Source: Pseudoscleropodium purum (Eukaryota > Streptophyta > Bryopsida > Hypnales > Brachytheciaceae). From it: a DNA stretch of 64,000 nucleotides. Location: positions 1,366,501-1,430,500 of the forward strand of contig OZ017796.1 of assembly GCA_963969395.1 (NCBI GenBank). Reading direction: 5' to 3'. This document shows, in pieces, positions 11,041-22,945 of this stretch. The notes beneath the pieces were generated by a model, which saw only the letters and a list, made by a program, of their open reading frames with translations, was not told the DNA's origin and did no database searches. A program made the position numbers and the translations under genes. The number at the start of each line of letters is the position of its first letter. The first letter of the stretch is position 1.

Positions 11041-11972
11041 TTAACCCCTAAAGTACCAAAGTGCATTTTTTGGCAACATAACATTTTTGGGCAAGTGCAT
11101 GTGAATGGAGATTTCCATATTTTAGGCCCAAATTTTAATAGAAGGTTTGGACAAGGAATATCTTTCATGTGCACAAAAATTTCAAGACATTTGGAAATAT
11201 GAGTCAAAAGTTATGGCCTAATATGTAGTTTATTTCTCAACTCAGGCAATCCGGGCAGGTTTGAAAAAATCACTTTTTTCAAAAATAAAAATTTGAAATT
11301 AATTTTCTAGATTTATATATACACAGAAGGCTTTGAATCATTCCATTTTGATCAATGAGTCAAAAGTTATGAGGTGTTTTAGTTTGCAGGTAGTTTTGGA
11401 TTCTCTACTCCAATTAAACTTTGAAGTTTTTTATTGAACTCAATTTTGAATGTTTTTGGAAAAAAATAAAAATATTAGGTGAAGATTGTTTATTACAACA
11501 TTACAATAATTGGGATTGGCATTTTTCAATTCTATAACTAAATCATGAACAATTTAGTATTTTGATTCATTCCCTACATTTTTCTACTTACTATTTTTTT
11601 CCTATATGTTGTACAATTTCAAATGATCTAAAAATTTTCAAGAATTTAGCCAACTTGCCTTGAAAAATTAATTCAAAGAGTTTCAATAATTTTGAAAATT
11701 TTCTCATACAAAAGTGACCTTGTAAAGTGCAGCTACCTGATTTTTTGCAAGGCCTAAAAAAGACTTTTTGTCAATTGAAACGCTAATATCTTGCAATCTA
11801 CACAATGAAATTTTATGAAATTTTTTCAATTTCTTTTCAAATTTTCATACTAAAAGATCCTACAGTTGGATGTGTCTAAAAATGTTTTAAATTTTTTTTT
11901 GGTATGTGTCCTAAAAACAACAATTTTCAAGCTTTTTTGGTGAAAACATAGTCAAGGAACTTTAGGGGTTAA
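11041..11972. mobile_element. Complete TIR element of the TTAACCCCTAAAG family
   Basis: It begins TTAACCCCTAAAG (11,041-11,053) and ends with the perfect reverse complement CTTTAGGGGTTAA (11,960-11,972). The match extends to about 17 bp with one mismatch, giving a 932-bp element. It encodes no protein and is probably non-autonomous. Left-half relatives lie at 21,559-21,850 and, inverted, at 53,440-53,718. Right-half relatives lie at 47,395-47,774 and, inverted, at 5539-5895. Internal fragments lie at 4330-4600 and about 56,450-56,640. If TTAA is the duplicated target, the element proper would start CCCCTAAAG, a pattern reminiscent of piggyBac ends. That assignment is inference. Confidence 0.65.
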
Positions 11973-12416
11973 AGTGTCCCTAAAAACTATTATTCAACCG
12001 CCCCCATACTTATTAACTATAATTGGTTTGACTCATGATTTTTCTAATTAAGGGGCTTTAGGAAGTTCAACTTTGAAAATGCATAGAAATTAGGTGCCTT
12101 ATCCATTTTTTTTTTAACTCATAATTTTCAATTGCTAGTATCAGAAAAAAATTCTAAGAAAGAGGTAGCTCCAACTATACTAAATTGCGTATTTTGACAA
12201 TTTTAGGTATTTCCATCTTAGTTGGTGAATATATTCATTGAGAGTAAAAATTCATAACAATTTTAAACCAATAGGATGATGGTTAATACTAATTTTATTT
12301 TTTTAGTGTATTGTAATGTACAAGGAAGTATATTATGACGTTATTACAATTTTGAAAAAGATAGAGATACCTTTAACAAATAATTTACGCATTTCAATTT
12401 GTAGGATATAGGGATT

Positions 12417-12820
12417 TTATTGAGAAATTGAATTGTATGTGACTGTAGAAATAAAGATGAAAAAGAATGCACACAAAAAAAAAATTCTTCTAGCTAATCC
12501 GAATTCATTCTTTTTAAATGAATAGACATTAGCCCAGATGTCTTCCATCCAAGCTACTGGTCGACCTTTCATTGTTGACTCGTACTGGTTCAAAACTCCG
12601 TAAATGAGTTCTTGAATCATCTCCTTGTTCTTCATGCTCCACGGCCTATCTAACAATCCGACACACCCAATACACATGAGGTCCTCCTCTAACTATGCTC
12701 GGTGAGCCAGATTGAAAGGGATAATCGGACAAATCATTCGGGCTACAACTCTAGACTTTTGTGTAGCCAGATTGGCAATCGCCGCGATGAATTACTGATA
12801 ATTGATAACCTAATCCGATA
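12417..12820 (-). pseudogene. Unidentified coding remnant
   Basis: The minus-strand frame 12,677-12,417 (86 codons, TTG or internal Met start) reads LLDRPWSMKNKEMIQELIYG, then KGRPVAWMEDIWANVYSFKK. The same frame continues upstream to about 12,800 after one stop, with PIIPFNLAHRA and LEEDLM. The regular amphipathic, Trp-containing pattern looks like real protein. I do not recognise the family; a mobile-element accessory protein is one possibility. The first 60 residues are protein-like and the end dissolves into poly-Phe from an A/T run, so it is probably truncated. Confidence 0.35.
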
Positions 12821-14159
12821 CTAATCTTTCCGTCTTCTTCCTATCTCGGTCACTAACTCATCACTCTTTCTTTCAACTATATGTTTACAAAGTTCAGCAA
12901 GCAAAAAAAAAAAAAAAAAAAAGTGGTGATGGATTTAAGTACCCGGCGCGTGGCCGATAGTTCCCGGTGGAGAACAAGTAGAAGACCGTTCCCCTAATGG
13001 TCTCCTAGTTTCCTAGATCGGAAGTCTACAATGTAGGTTTTAGGAATCTGGTACTTTTCCAGATCCCGGATTCATGTCAGATTTGTTTTCGTAACATTAC
13101 TAATGGTTTTAGCAATTCAGAAATTGACTATTTCTTTCATAGTTGTAGTGTAGTGAAAATCTCTAGGAATTATGAAAAAATAAAATTTGCAAGTCTATGT
13201 AATCTTATTTTAGACTAATTTATCCGGTTTGAGTTTTTGTGCTCCCTCAACAAGGTCCATTGATCCAATTAAGTCTCATCCGTCACTACCCTCTTGCATT
13301 TCTAATCCTACATTTTTGTTGTCATCATCACACATGCCTGCAACTTTTGTTTATTGGTCACTATTGATTTTGTCATGCCTCCTAGCAATTCACAAATCCA
13401 CTTGTTTATTTTTTTTATGATGTATAGAAAACCCTATCAGAGTAGTAAATGAAGTAAGAATCACAGCCATGCTAAAAAAAATGAATAAAAAATGATTTTT
13501 TTTTCAAATAATGAACTTTTGCTAAAAATAAGAAGTGCTACATGAAATAAAAGACAAATACAAAAGAACAAACAAATTTATTTGCCTGAAGTAACTTAAG
13601 GTTCTCATTCATGAAATATATAATTAAAAACCTTCAACTTCATGATCATTGTAATCCTATGTAACTTGTTGTAAGAAGGTTTTTACTATTCCTTTCTTAA
13701 AAATAAACCCAAGTAGGATTCGAACGCTAGGAGGTATTTTATTTCCTATCGGAATAAATGTTATTCTAGTTCTCTAATTTCTCGTTCAATTGTAAGCTTA
13801 TGAATCCTTATCACTTTCCAATAAGTATTAATAGTATATGGTCAAAGTTTGACTTATCAATTGGCCGGATCTCTCAATGAGGATTTGGTCCTCTTTTCTC
13901 CAGTTGATCTTTTGCTTTACTACTTTGCTCCCACACGCTCTTGATCAAGCTTTTCCATCTTCTTTTCTCTATGCACTCTTTCACTTTGCTTCATAGAAAT
14001 TATCTCTTTATTCTTATACTCCATCGTAATATTATTCAATCTTTTGCAAAATTGACACTTCTTTATCCTCTTCTTGAAATTATCTTTGTCCATTTTTATT
14101 TTATCTTTGATTCTTTCATTTGTATTTATTTGTATTTTATTTTTAATTTAAAAAAAATT
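12821..14159. other. Intergenic DNA with a poly-A run
   Basis: Contains a run of about 20 A near 12,903-12,922, possibly an old retroposon tail. A T-loop-like string at 13,712 is not embedded in a tRNA fold. No gene is supported. Confidence 0.45.
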
Positions 14160-14970
14160 AATATCCCTTGTTTCTCCAATTGGTAACACAATGCCCAAAA
14201 TTCCCAATTGTTAACACAATTCTCCACAGCTTCCAGTCTTCTCTCACAGAACACTTTGCACAGATTTCCTAATCGGTAATAATGCTCTCAGTTCTCCCCA
14301 ACTGATTTTATCTTTAAACCATTCAACGATTGATTCCCAGTACACTCTAATTTCACTCAATCTCTCCTATTGGTAATTCACTCTCAACATTTTCTAGTCT
14401 TCACAACAATTTGATATAAACTATTAAAACAATCTCCAATTGATCAATCTATAAAATTCATCATACAATTTCCATTTAACACACTACAGCACTCCAATCG
14501 TCTTTATATTTGCCAAACTCCATTCCACAGTTCACTCACAGATCATCCACTTCAACATCACAAAGTTACTCACAATTGATTCATTCCAATCGTCACACAA
14601 TCACCACACACTAAACACACACACATATTCAACATGCACAAACACACAAACACTCACATACAATTGGCAATTTTTCCATCACATTAAACAAACACGAAAA
14701 TACAAAAACTCAATTGTTTTACTTCCGGCAATTGGAAGGAGTGCCTGTTTCTCTCAAAGACAACTGAACTAACACCGATCGTTTCCAACCTAAAATACCA
14801 CCCAGCAACGTAACTACTGATCGTTCATAGCCTTCAAGATCTCATACCAGCCAAACCCTATCCCAATTGATAACTACTATTAGTAAGCCGCTAAGATACA
14901 CTACCGATTGATAAAACTACCAATTAACACCTCAAAAGTCCCAATTGGCCTAAATTAAGATTCAGAATCA
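14160..14970. repeat. Diffuse array of CCAATTGG-like words
   Basis: Words such as CCAATTGG, CCCAATTG, CTAATCGG, CCGATTGA and CTATTGG recur at irregular spacing of roughly 30-80 bp. Between them the sequence is A/C-rich. The motif resembles, but is not identical to, the CCAAKTTGG words at 47,990-50,002. No coding frame is supported. Confidence 0.4.
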
Positions 14971-15024
14971 GACTACACTTGTCAATCATTGTCATCCTGC
15001 ATGGCTTGTTGATCATCATGCCTT

Positions 15025-16130
15025 CTAGAAGCTCTTGCCAAGTCTAATGACTAAGAACATTGACTTGCCGATTTTTGATTGCAAGGCTATCGAAACACCT
15101 CCGATGGCTTCAAGTGTCGTTGGATTGCTCCTTTGTTCAAAGGAAAATATTCCCGTACTTTGGAAACCAACCTTCATATTTTTCTTTGTTAGGGCCTTCT
15201 TCAAAGCTAGAAACACCCAATGCGCCATAGTTTTTTTTGTAGTTGCCTCTGTTGAATGTCTATTGCTCCAATAATTACAATAAGTTCAAAAGTAGTCTTT
15301 GAAGGGTTTGAAGACACTGCAATCAAGTGGTTGTAGAGCATGCGAGGTATGCGAGGGTAGTGTCAACAAATTCAAGTCTATAGCTTTTGCTAATATAGCC
15401 ACCTCTAAGGTCACATGGCTTTCATGTCCATCCAAAATTAATAGATGACATTTTGAAGGTGAGATGCCTTCTAGATTTGCAACATATTTGGTGAAATGTG
15501 ACATTCTCGTCTAGAATAGATAAGCCGTCATCCAGGCTTTTTCCTTGCACTGTCATAGTAACTCCAATCTCATAGTGGAAAACATAATCTTTTTTGAGGC
15601 ATTTACCACGGAAAATATAAAAAGAAGGAATGAATACTCTAGTAGCATTAATAGATCGCCATGCTCTTTTGTCCGGTGCAATGGAGTGAATGTTTTTGCA
15701 CCTTTGCGAGAAATTACAAGGGCACCACCATTCTTGCCTACTTGTGCCCTTGTCTCATTGCAATTCTAGATTCTATCTAGAAAATAGGAATGTGTTCTGT
15801 AAAGTAATTCTAGATTCTCGTAAAAACTACTAGCATTTTTTGTAGTTAATTCTCGAGCCCTTGCCAACTTTAGTGCTTCAACCACACACAAGGTCAATAA
15901 TGGGTGCCTATAGTGCCACCATCTCATCCAACCTTTTCCAAGAATTCCATCACAGAATGGAATCTAGCAGCCTTTTGTATTCTCATATACCTTTAATTTC
16001 AAGGTAGGCAAGGTTAGTCCATACCCAAAATCGCACATAGACACCAAGTAATTGACAATGAGCTCTTCTTCCATGGGATTCAAGACGGCTGGAGGAGCAC
16101 GCTTTCAAGAATTACATATCCCGTAACACC
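15025..16130 (-). pseudogene. Pogo/Tigger-type (DDE_1) transposase, dead
   Basis: Read on the minus strand from about 16,100. Near 16,090 an N-terminal helix-turn-helix part includes NPMEEELIVNYLVSMCDFGY. A Tc5/CENP-B-like DNA-binding part follows (GKGWMRWWHYRHP, then ARARELT and SFYENL). The DDE_1 nuclease includes LLILDGHESH and SHTSHALQPLDCSVFKPFK (15,286-15,504). A C-terminal piece carries ALKKALTKKN and GFQSTGIFSF (15,025-15,228). The second and third catalytic Asp are present (codons at 15,430-15,432 and 15,322-15,324). The first is mutated: the expected W-N-x-D-E-T reads stop-N-C-N-E-T (Asn codon 15,757-15,759). Several stops and at least one frameshift make it inactive. A possible acidic N-terminal remnant extends to about 16,500. 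Superfamily call: Tc1/mariner-pogo. Confidence 0.75.
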
Positions 16131-19051
16131 ACTCTTGTAGAAAAGAATACGGTATGTGGAATATTAGCAACCGGTGGTGGACTTGTCCAAGTGATATTGT
16201 TGAACCTTTCATCTAGTTGTGCAAAGAGCCTTTGGGATGCTCAACTAGCTACAAAAGTATGGGAACCCAAGCCTATGGGATTTGTATATGTGCAAATTGC
16301 AATACTTGGACCACTACAATTGGCTTATTGTGGTGTTAGTATGTTGTGCGTGACTCTTTGGTTCTCAAGGCCGCATCTAGATGCCATGGTGTTGCCTCCA
16401 TTTGTGCATTAAGGTCGGAGAAGTGGACCTTGTTGCATTGCTTCGAAGTTGCTATAATCTGTTAGTTGATCGTCATTGGGGCAGTCATCATTGGTGCTAC
16501 CTTCGTCGTTGCTATTACTAGGTACAACGTCCCTAGTCAAGCGATTGAGGCTCAAACATTTCTCTTCCTAACATTCATGGAAATCGATTGCTACAGATGC
16601 CATTTCACAAGATGGTGGTCACGTATAACTTTAGCAACAATGAGATCAATAATATGAACCTTTGGATGGTGTTGATGAGAAGCTCAAGTGTTTGTTGGAC
16701 AACTTTGTGGTTAGTGCTCTCAAATAATCATAATATGGATATAATGTTGCACACCAATAATTATACATATTAGCATGGAATGATTACGAGAATTTTGCAT
16801 GCACTGTTAGAACAAAAAATCAAAAATGAATAAGGTAACATCTCCCAATGTGGTAATGTATTTGCACTTCCAACGTCAATATTTTTAGGATTGATACAGA
16901 ACGTCATGCTTATACTAATTGGCTCTTTATATTCATGAATTTCTAGATTCAATGATTTCATGGCAATTTGTGCTCATCAATCATTCAAATCAATATTATT
17001 GTAGGATGTGAGTGCAATACATGTATGAATTGAATTCTACTTTGTCATGCATTAATTTCATCGCAACTTACGTAGCTAGCTCTTTTGGCATATACATAGT
17101 TAGTTAATTGAATCTTAGCTTGAGATTACTTGCCATCCACTCTCAATAAATATAATTATCTAGCTAGATAGTCTGGTTCTAAAGCTTGGAGATTTTTGAT
17201 GCGATTCACTCAATCTAATTTGATCCACACTTTTCAAAGAACTACTCAGCAATTGATCAAACTAATCTAGATTCCGTACATTGGACATTGGATTTTAGAG
17301 CACAATGCAACATATGATTCTATATTGATGAATCTGAAAGCAAATCAAGTTTTATTCTTAAATGGAGCACCTAGAATTGTGCAAATTATATATTCAATTT
17401 ACTCTCTGCCTTTTGATCTATTCATGGGCTAATTCAATTTGGGATATAAAAATCAAAAGATTCTATTATTTATAGTTATTTTAACATTGATCAATATACG
17501 TACTTACTTATAGAATCACTTATGGAATTTGTACTACTACACCTAGTTGAGGTAAGAATTACTACTAACAACTCTATAATTTCTCATTCCACAAATTAAG
17601 TACAATGTTGTGTATATTCCGTGTTAGTGACATCGTTTGTTTTGTTTAAATTGGCATGATTTCAATGTCTGAAATTGTTTGATCATTCAATGCAAAACTC
17701 TAGAAACTAGGATGGTCAAGAGTAGATTAGTACATATTCCAATCTTTGAATGATGCTGCTAGAGTGGTAGAATGCTACATGGAATTAGAGTTAAGAATTT
17801 CAGTTGACAACTCTAGTATTTCTTATGCCACTAATTAAATACTCTAGCTATTGTATGTAATAATTTTGGGCCAATGACATCATGAAGTTCATTACATTGG
17901 CAGGATTCCAATGTCTACAATTGTTATATCAGCACAAATTAAGCTTTAGATTGACTAAGATGGATAATTATAGCTTAACGTTCTAGGTTTTGATCGAGTG
18001 ATGCCAAAGAATGTAGAGAAGTATTTCAAATTTAAAGAAAGTGAAGTTCACCCATGAATCACTAGATGGAATCACTCTTTACTGGTTGCACCTAAAAATT
18101 AGCCACAAAGGTCTACTTTCAAACCACAAACTTGAACATGTATAGATTTTGGGTTTAGGCTGCACACCTTAAGTTCAAACTATGCCAAAGCAATGGAATA
18201 TTGCCAATTTAACAAAATTGATGTTTTTGAATTCTAAACAACCTAGCATATGGCACCTAGTTTTATTTCAAGGAAGATTTAGTTTTAAAAACTACAGATT
18301 GTGAACCTTTGATATCCATGAAAGTTTTGGAAATGCAACCTAACTTGACATACAAGTGGACTTTGACTTCACAGTACAATTTTAAGGACCAACAAATGTA
18401 AATGACTCGTGCAAGGCTCTTCTAAGCTTCAAACACCACCTATATGACTTCAATTAAAGTGCATCTCTATATGAAGACTTTTGAGCATTTCAATCTAAAC
18501 AATGGTGCTGAGAAACCAAATGAGGAAGCAAATATTGTAACTTACACTGATGAGGAGCTAGCATACACATATAATGTTTGAATCTAAACTGCCTTTGGTT
18601 TGAATGTACTACATAGTTTACAATGTTGATGCAGCTTCACTTCAATGTTTTTCGAATCATAAGTGCACTCTACTACAACTACACTCACAAATAAGACGCT
18701 CATGACTTGATAAGTGCAATCAAAATTTCCAATGCCTTCTCATCAATTGATTCTATCATGTGTACAAAGTGTTCAACACAATTGCAACAATCCTTGCCAA
18801 CAATAACTTAATGTTGTGCCTAATTAGGTTCTAAATCCAATAATACAAATTTGTAAATGATTGAGACTAGATTCTACAAAGTGCTCAATTGCACTTCCAT
18901 TCTTCGTGACCATCCATGTGTATAAGTCATCCAGCATCCATTTACAACTAAACCTGTTCAAATTGATAAACCACTATCCAAGTCATTTAATCAAATGTAA
19001 CACATGGTGCTAATCGCAATAATACTTGCTGCCAATTCTAGTTCTATTTGT
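16131..19051. other. Intergenic DNA, no supported gene
   Basis: About 2.9 kb of AT-rich DNA. The plus-strand frames at 16,191-16,773 lie antisense to the upstream part of the dead pogo transposase and have no motif. Nothing else was recognised. Confidence 0.45.
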
Positions 19052-19139
19052 TGCCAATCTCAACAATTGATATTGCCAATTTCAAGAATTGATATTACCA
19101 ATCTCAGCAATTGAAACCGCCAATCTCAATAATATATGC
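19052..19139. repeat. 22-bp tandem repeat, four units
   Basis: Units start at 19,052, 19,074, 19,096 and 19,118. The consensus is T(G/A)CCAATCTCAACAATTGATA-like, 22 bp. Units 1 and 2 differ at two or three positions; unit 4 is the most diverged. Confidence 0.75.
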
Positions 19140-19499
19140 TATCATTACAATGACACTTGGCATTGATAAGCCAATACACTATGAACTTTCAACTATTCCA
19201 CTTAGAACCTTATTACAGTTAGCCTAAAGAAGGCAATAAAAAAATCAGTCCTTGCCTAGCCCAAAATACAAGTGACCTACAAGTTAGGTATCAAATCCTA
19301 GTTGGGTATAGGTGGTTCTACCTTATAAGCTTTTAAACTCTGACAATTGAGTTTGTCGCCTACTCCTCCACCTAGTCTCAAGATATTGGATGAAGCATTG
19401 CAAGTTGGTTGGCACTCCAAGACATTGTTCAAAATTGGGATAAATATTGTTATATCATGCTTCCTTGTACTATATAGTTAGCTCCAATAATCTTAGGAA

Positions 19500-20340
19500 T
19501 TTTCTTTGGAGTCAAATTTCAACAAAAAGTCTAGCAACTTCAAAAAGCTCTAGTATGCTAAAAAATGAACCAATTTTGAAACCACAAATTGCATTGAAAT
19601 TGTGGTGAAGAGTACTTGAGCATCATAATAAATATGTACATATACATTTTTGAATCATATAAGAGTTTGGATCTTTTCTACACACTATATACAAAAGAGT
19701 GCTTCCATTCTAGCCAAAATTATGACTTGCATTCAATTGAGCACAATTGAAATGAGCTTTTGCAATTGCTTTAAAGATATCTAATCTTATACCACTTGAA
19801 TTGTTTGTATCATTGTTGTTGTACAATAAGTTTGTTGACATACAAATTTTTCTTCCCAAGCACATTCATTCGACAAAAAACTCTGTAAAGTTCAAGTTGC
19901 TCTCAAATGCTAAAAAACTGAATGGATTTTGAAACTGCAATGAAGTGCACTTCAACTTCATAAAAAGTGCAAAATGAATAATTCAAAATCACAAAACAAT
20001 TTGGATTTCTTTTATACACTATCTAGGACCATTTCATAAAGAACCTTGGGAAGATAGTCAAAGATTGTTTGCAATGAGCAAAAAGTGATACAAGCAATTC
20101 AAGGGGTATGGAATCAAATATCTTTAAAGCAATTGTGAAGGCTCATTTCTAATATGTACCATTAAATACAAGTTTTTATCTTAGCAAATGATGGCAACAC
20201 TATATGGTAAATAGTGTATACAAAACACCAAACTCTTTTTATGATTTTCAATTACATATGTATAAATTTGTAATGTTGATGAAGTAGACTTTAGTGTGAC
20301 TTACTGACTTCAACCCAATTTACAATTTGATATTTGGTTG
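19500..20340. repeat. Compound direct and inverted repeat
   Basis: Three related copies are present. Copy A is about 19,505-19,830. Copy A' (about 19,865-20,045) is a direct repeat of its first part. Copy A'' (about 20,080-20,335) is an inverted repeat of its second part. For example, CAATTGCTTTAAAGATAT near 19,775 pairs with ATATCTTTAAAGCAATTG near 20,125, and AAGAGTTTGG near 19,670 pairs with CCAAACTCTT near 20,230. It is non-coding. It looks like a foldback element that gained a partial internal duplication. Confidence 0.55.
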
Positions 20341-20362
20341 ATTTTTTAATCTATACAAACCT

Positions 20363-20651
20363 CTCAAAGTCAGGGTTGACAGGACGGTCGGACGTCCGAA
20401 CGCAGACGCAGCGTCCGCCGGGACCGCCCTGTCCACCTATCCCCCTGTCCACCCAATTACGGTCGTCTGATCGACACGTAGACTAATGTGGTCCGCATGA
20501 TCTGGGCATTTGCCTCGGGCCGTCCGCCCCGTCCGTTCGCCTTTCGATGGCGGGAAGGACGTTGCGTCTGTTGGCATCTGTGAGGACAGATGTCCGGGTT
20601 ACGGACGCTATTTTGGGGCGGATGTACTGATTTGTCAACCCTGCTCAAAGT
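20363..20651. mobile_element. hAT-type GC-rich MITE, copy 1
   Basis: The 273-bp element (20,371-20,643) has ends CAGGGTTGACA and TGTCAACCCTG. It is flanked by a perfect 8-bp direct duplication CTCAAAGT (20,363-20,370 and 20,644-20,651). CAGGG-type ends plus 8-bp duplications are the signature of the hAT superfamily. The interior is very GC-rich with many GGACG/CGTCC words. It lies in the opposite orientation to the two copies at 33 kb and encodes no transposase. The minus-strand frame 20,457-20,648 is a by-product of the GC-rich interior. Confidence 0.9.
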
Positions 20652-21558
20652 TCTCTTAATCTTAGCTAAAGCTATTTGGATCGAAAATTCTTAAGACTAT
20701 TGAATCCAATTATATATTACAATACACTAAAAAAGAAGTTCAATGTTAAGCATTACATAATTGATTTAAAATATGAATTTTTACTTTCAATGAATATCTT
20801 TATTAACTATCAATTTATAGAGATTCTTCTTTTCTAAATAGTATTGATACCTATGATTTTGGTAAAAGTTTCTATCAATAATAAAAACTTGTAGCTTTTT
20901 CAAATCAATGAATGTCATAACGCCAAAATATAATATTAGTATATTGTTGTTACCATGTCTTTTATTATTATTATATACACAATTTGACTATATCTACTAC
21001 AAATCTACTATTATATCTATATTTTCCAAACAAGTCTATTCATATAAGTTTGTGGGTTTGGAGCTTTCATTCCTTGGCTAGATCACTATTAACCAACAAC
21101 AAGATGTTTTGAAGGTCACTGATACATGGATTCACCCAAATTAATAGTGTCATGCCAACTACAATAAATGACTAATAGCCGATCATTTTAACAATTTAGT
21201 AGTAGATTGTGAGCAATATGAGGTTTAGAAAAATTTTCTCATGTAGGAAGATTAGAAATATGAAGATTGTAAAATTTTCAAAATTTTGTTCCTCAAATTA
21301 AAATTACTATGAATTTTGGAAGCCAAAAGTGCATTTCACTAGTAGCCAATGTCTAGAGTCTTCTAATTCCGACCATAGTTGAAATACTTTCCTAGTCTCT
21401 ACTTTTTGCTTTCTTGCTCATTACGTTAGAGCATGTGTCAAAACATTATTACTCCCAATATTAAAAAGGACTAAAAAAACACATTCCAAACTTTGGTTGA
21501 AAATAGTTGCACCCTACATATTGGATCCGGGGCATGGTTGACAATTGGTAAATTTAGC
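20652..21558. other. AT-rich intergenic DNA, nothing seen
   Basis: No open frame or repeat could be recognised beyond short poly-A/T and ATT runs. Confidence 0.5.
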
Positions 21559-21850
21559 TTAATCCCTAAACACCCAAATTGCATTTATTGGCAACATAGG
21601 AATTTTTGGCAACTCGCTGTGAATGGAGTTCTTTATTTTCTTTGAAATTTTAACATAACATGTACCCAAGGAGTAGCTTTAAGGCCCAATAATTTTCATA
21701 ACTTTTGACTATATGTTTAAAAAGTTATTTTATGATATGTACTTTTCATTGCTCAACGGGCAATCTAGGTAGCAAAAAAATCTTCTTTAAAAATCATTTT
21801 TTAAGAAATTACAATTTGGAATTGATTCTCTAGATTTATATATACAATGA
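21559..21850 (+). repeat. Left half of a TTAACCCCTAAAG-family element
   Basis: It begins TTAATCCCTAAACACC and is collinear with 11,041-11,340. Shared landmarks are GCATTT(T/A)TTGGCAACATA, TGTGAATGGAG, AACTTTTGACT-like words and CTAGATTTATATATACA at the end. No right terminus was found. Confidence 0.65.
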
Positions 21851-22745
21851 CTCCCAAAAGTAGTTGGCCACCCTAAAAATCACTTTCAAAAATTGAGAAA
21901 TTAAAATTATAAAGTGAAATTTGGACATGTTGTACAAAAGGGATTCTACCAACATATATAATTTCACTTAAAATGGACTATATTTAGACAATTTATTATT
22001 TGCATGAATTTTTGAGGGAAAAAAACACCTTTTGTGAGAAGTCAAAATGTCCCATTTCTTTTTATAGGAAGAATGTGCATCTTGACTAGATTCACATGCT
22101 ACAAGTTTCATGAATTTTGGATTTTTATTGATTGAGATTTAATTAATTGAAATTTGACCTCAAAATTTTATTTTTTTAATTTTTAATTTTATAAATTATA
22201 AATAAACTATAAATAACATCAAATGACTATATATATCAAAAACATATTTTTTTTCAATTTATAGAGTGAAAGTAAGGATAACTAAGTCAAAGATGCTTCA
22301 ACAAGAACATTGTGAGAGTAATACTCATGAATCAAGTCATGAATTGTACTATTCTAATGCACATGTATACTTTCTATGCACTCTACTATAAATGGCTTTG
22401 CCATCAATAGTTTGCACAAAGTGAAGATGAACAAAGTGAAAATGCTTCAATGCCATCGTACATCATATTCAAGAAATGAACTTTTCTATGAGAGCATGTT
22501 TACTCTATCCACCTCAACTTACTGCAAGTTTTATGGCTCTGTCATTGAGAGTAAGGCCAGAGTCTTACATTCGTCAGGGGGACAAGGGTACACTATGGAG
22601 CCTACTCACACATGGGAAATACATAGGCAGAATTGCTTCTTCCAACAGTCATGACAGTCTGAGCTTGTAGTTGGAAATTTGGGACCCCACTACATCTAAC
22701 ATCATCGCTTCATCACTTTTTCACACAATGTCCAATTACATATAA
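21851..22745. other. Intergenic DNA downstream of GDSL gene 1
   Basis: AT-rich. A plus-strand frame at 22,376-22,654 has no motif and is not supported. Homology to the 3' flank of the second GDSL gene begins at about 22,755. Confidence 0.45.
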
Positions 22746-22945
22746 CTTGTTATGCTGTGCAATCCTCTCAAAACATGGGGACAACTGGCAGTTAAAACCC
22801 CACAAGAAAAAGTCCATTCAAATCATGGAAATAACTTAAAAACAGCAAAACAGCTTTAAGGGCCGGCAATTAACCAGTTGCTTGAAAACAGGTCAAATTC
22901 TAATTACCATGTACTCAATGGCATAATTAGAACTGCATTGTTGAT

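Noticed and set aside
13700..13800. tRNA-like T-loop string GGATTCGAACGC
   Set aside because: No acceptor stem, D arm or anticodon arm could be folded around it on either strand.
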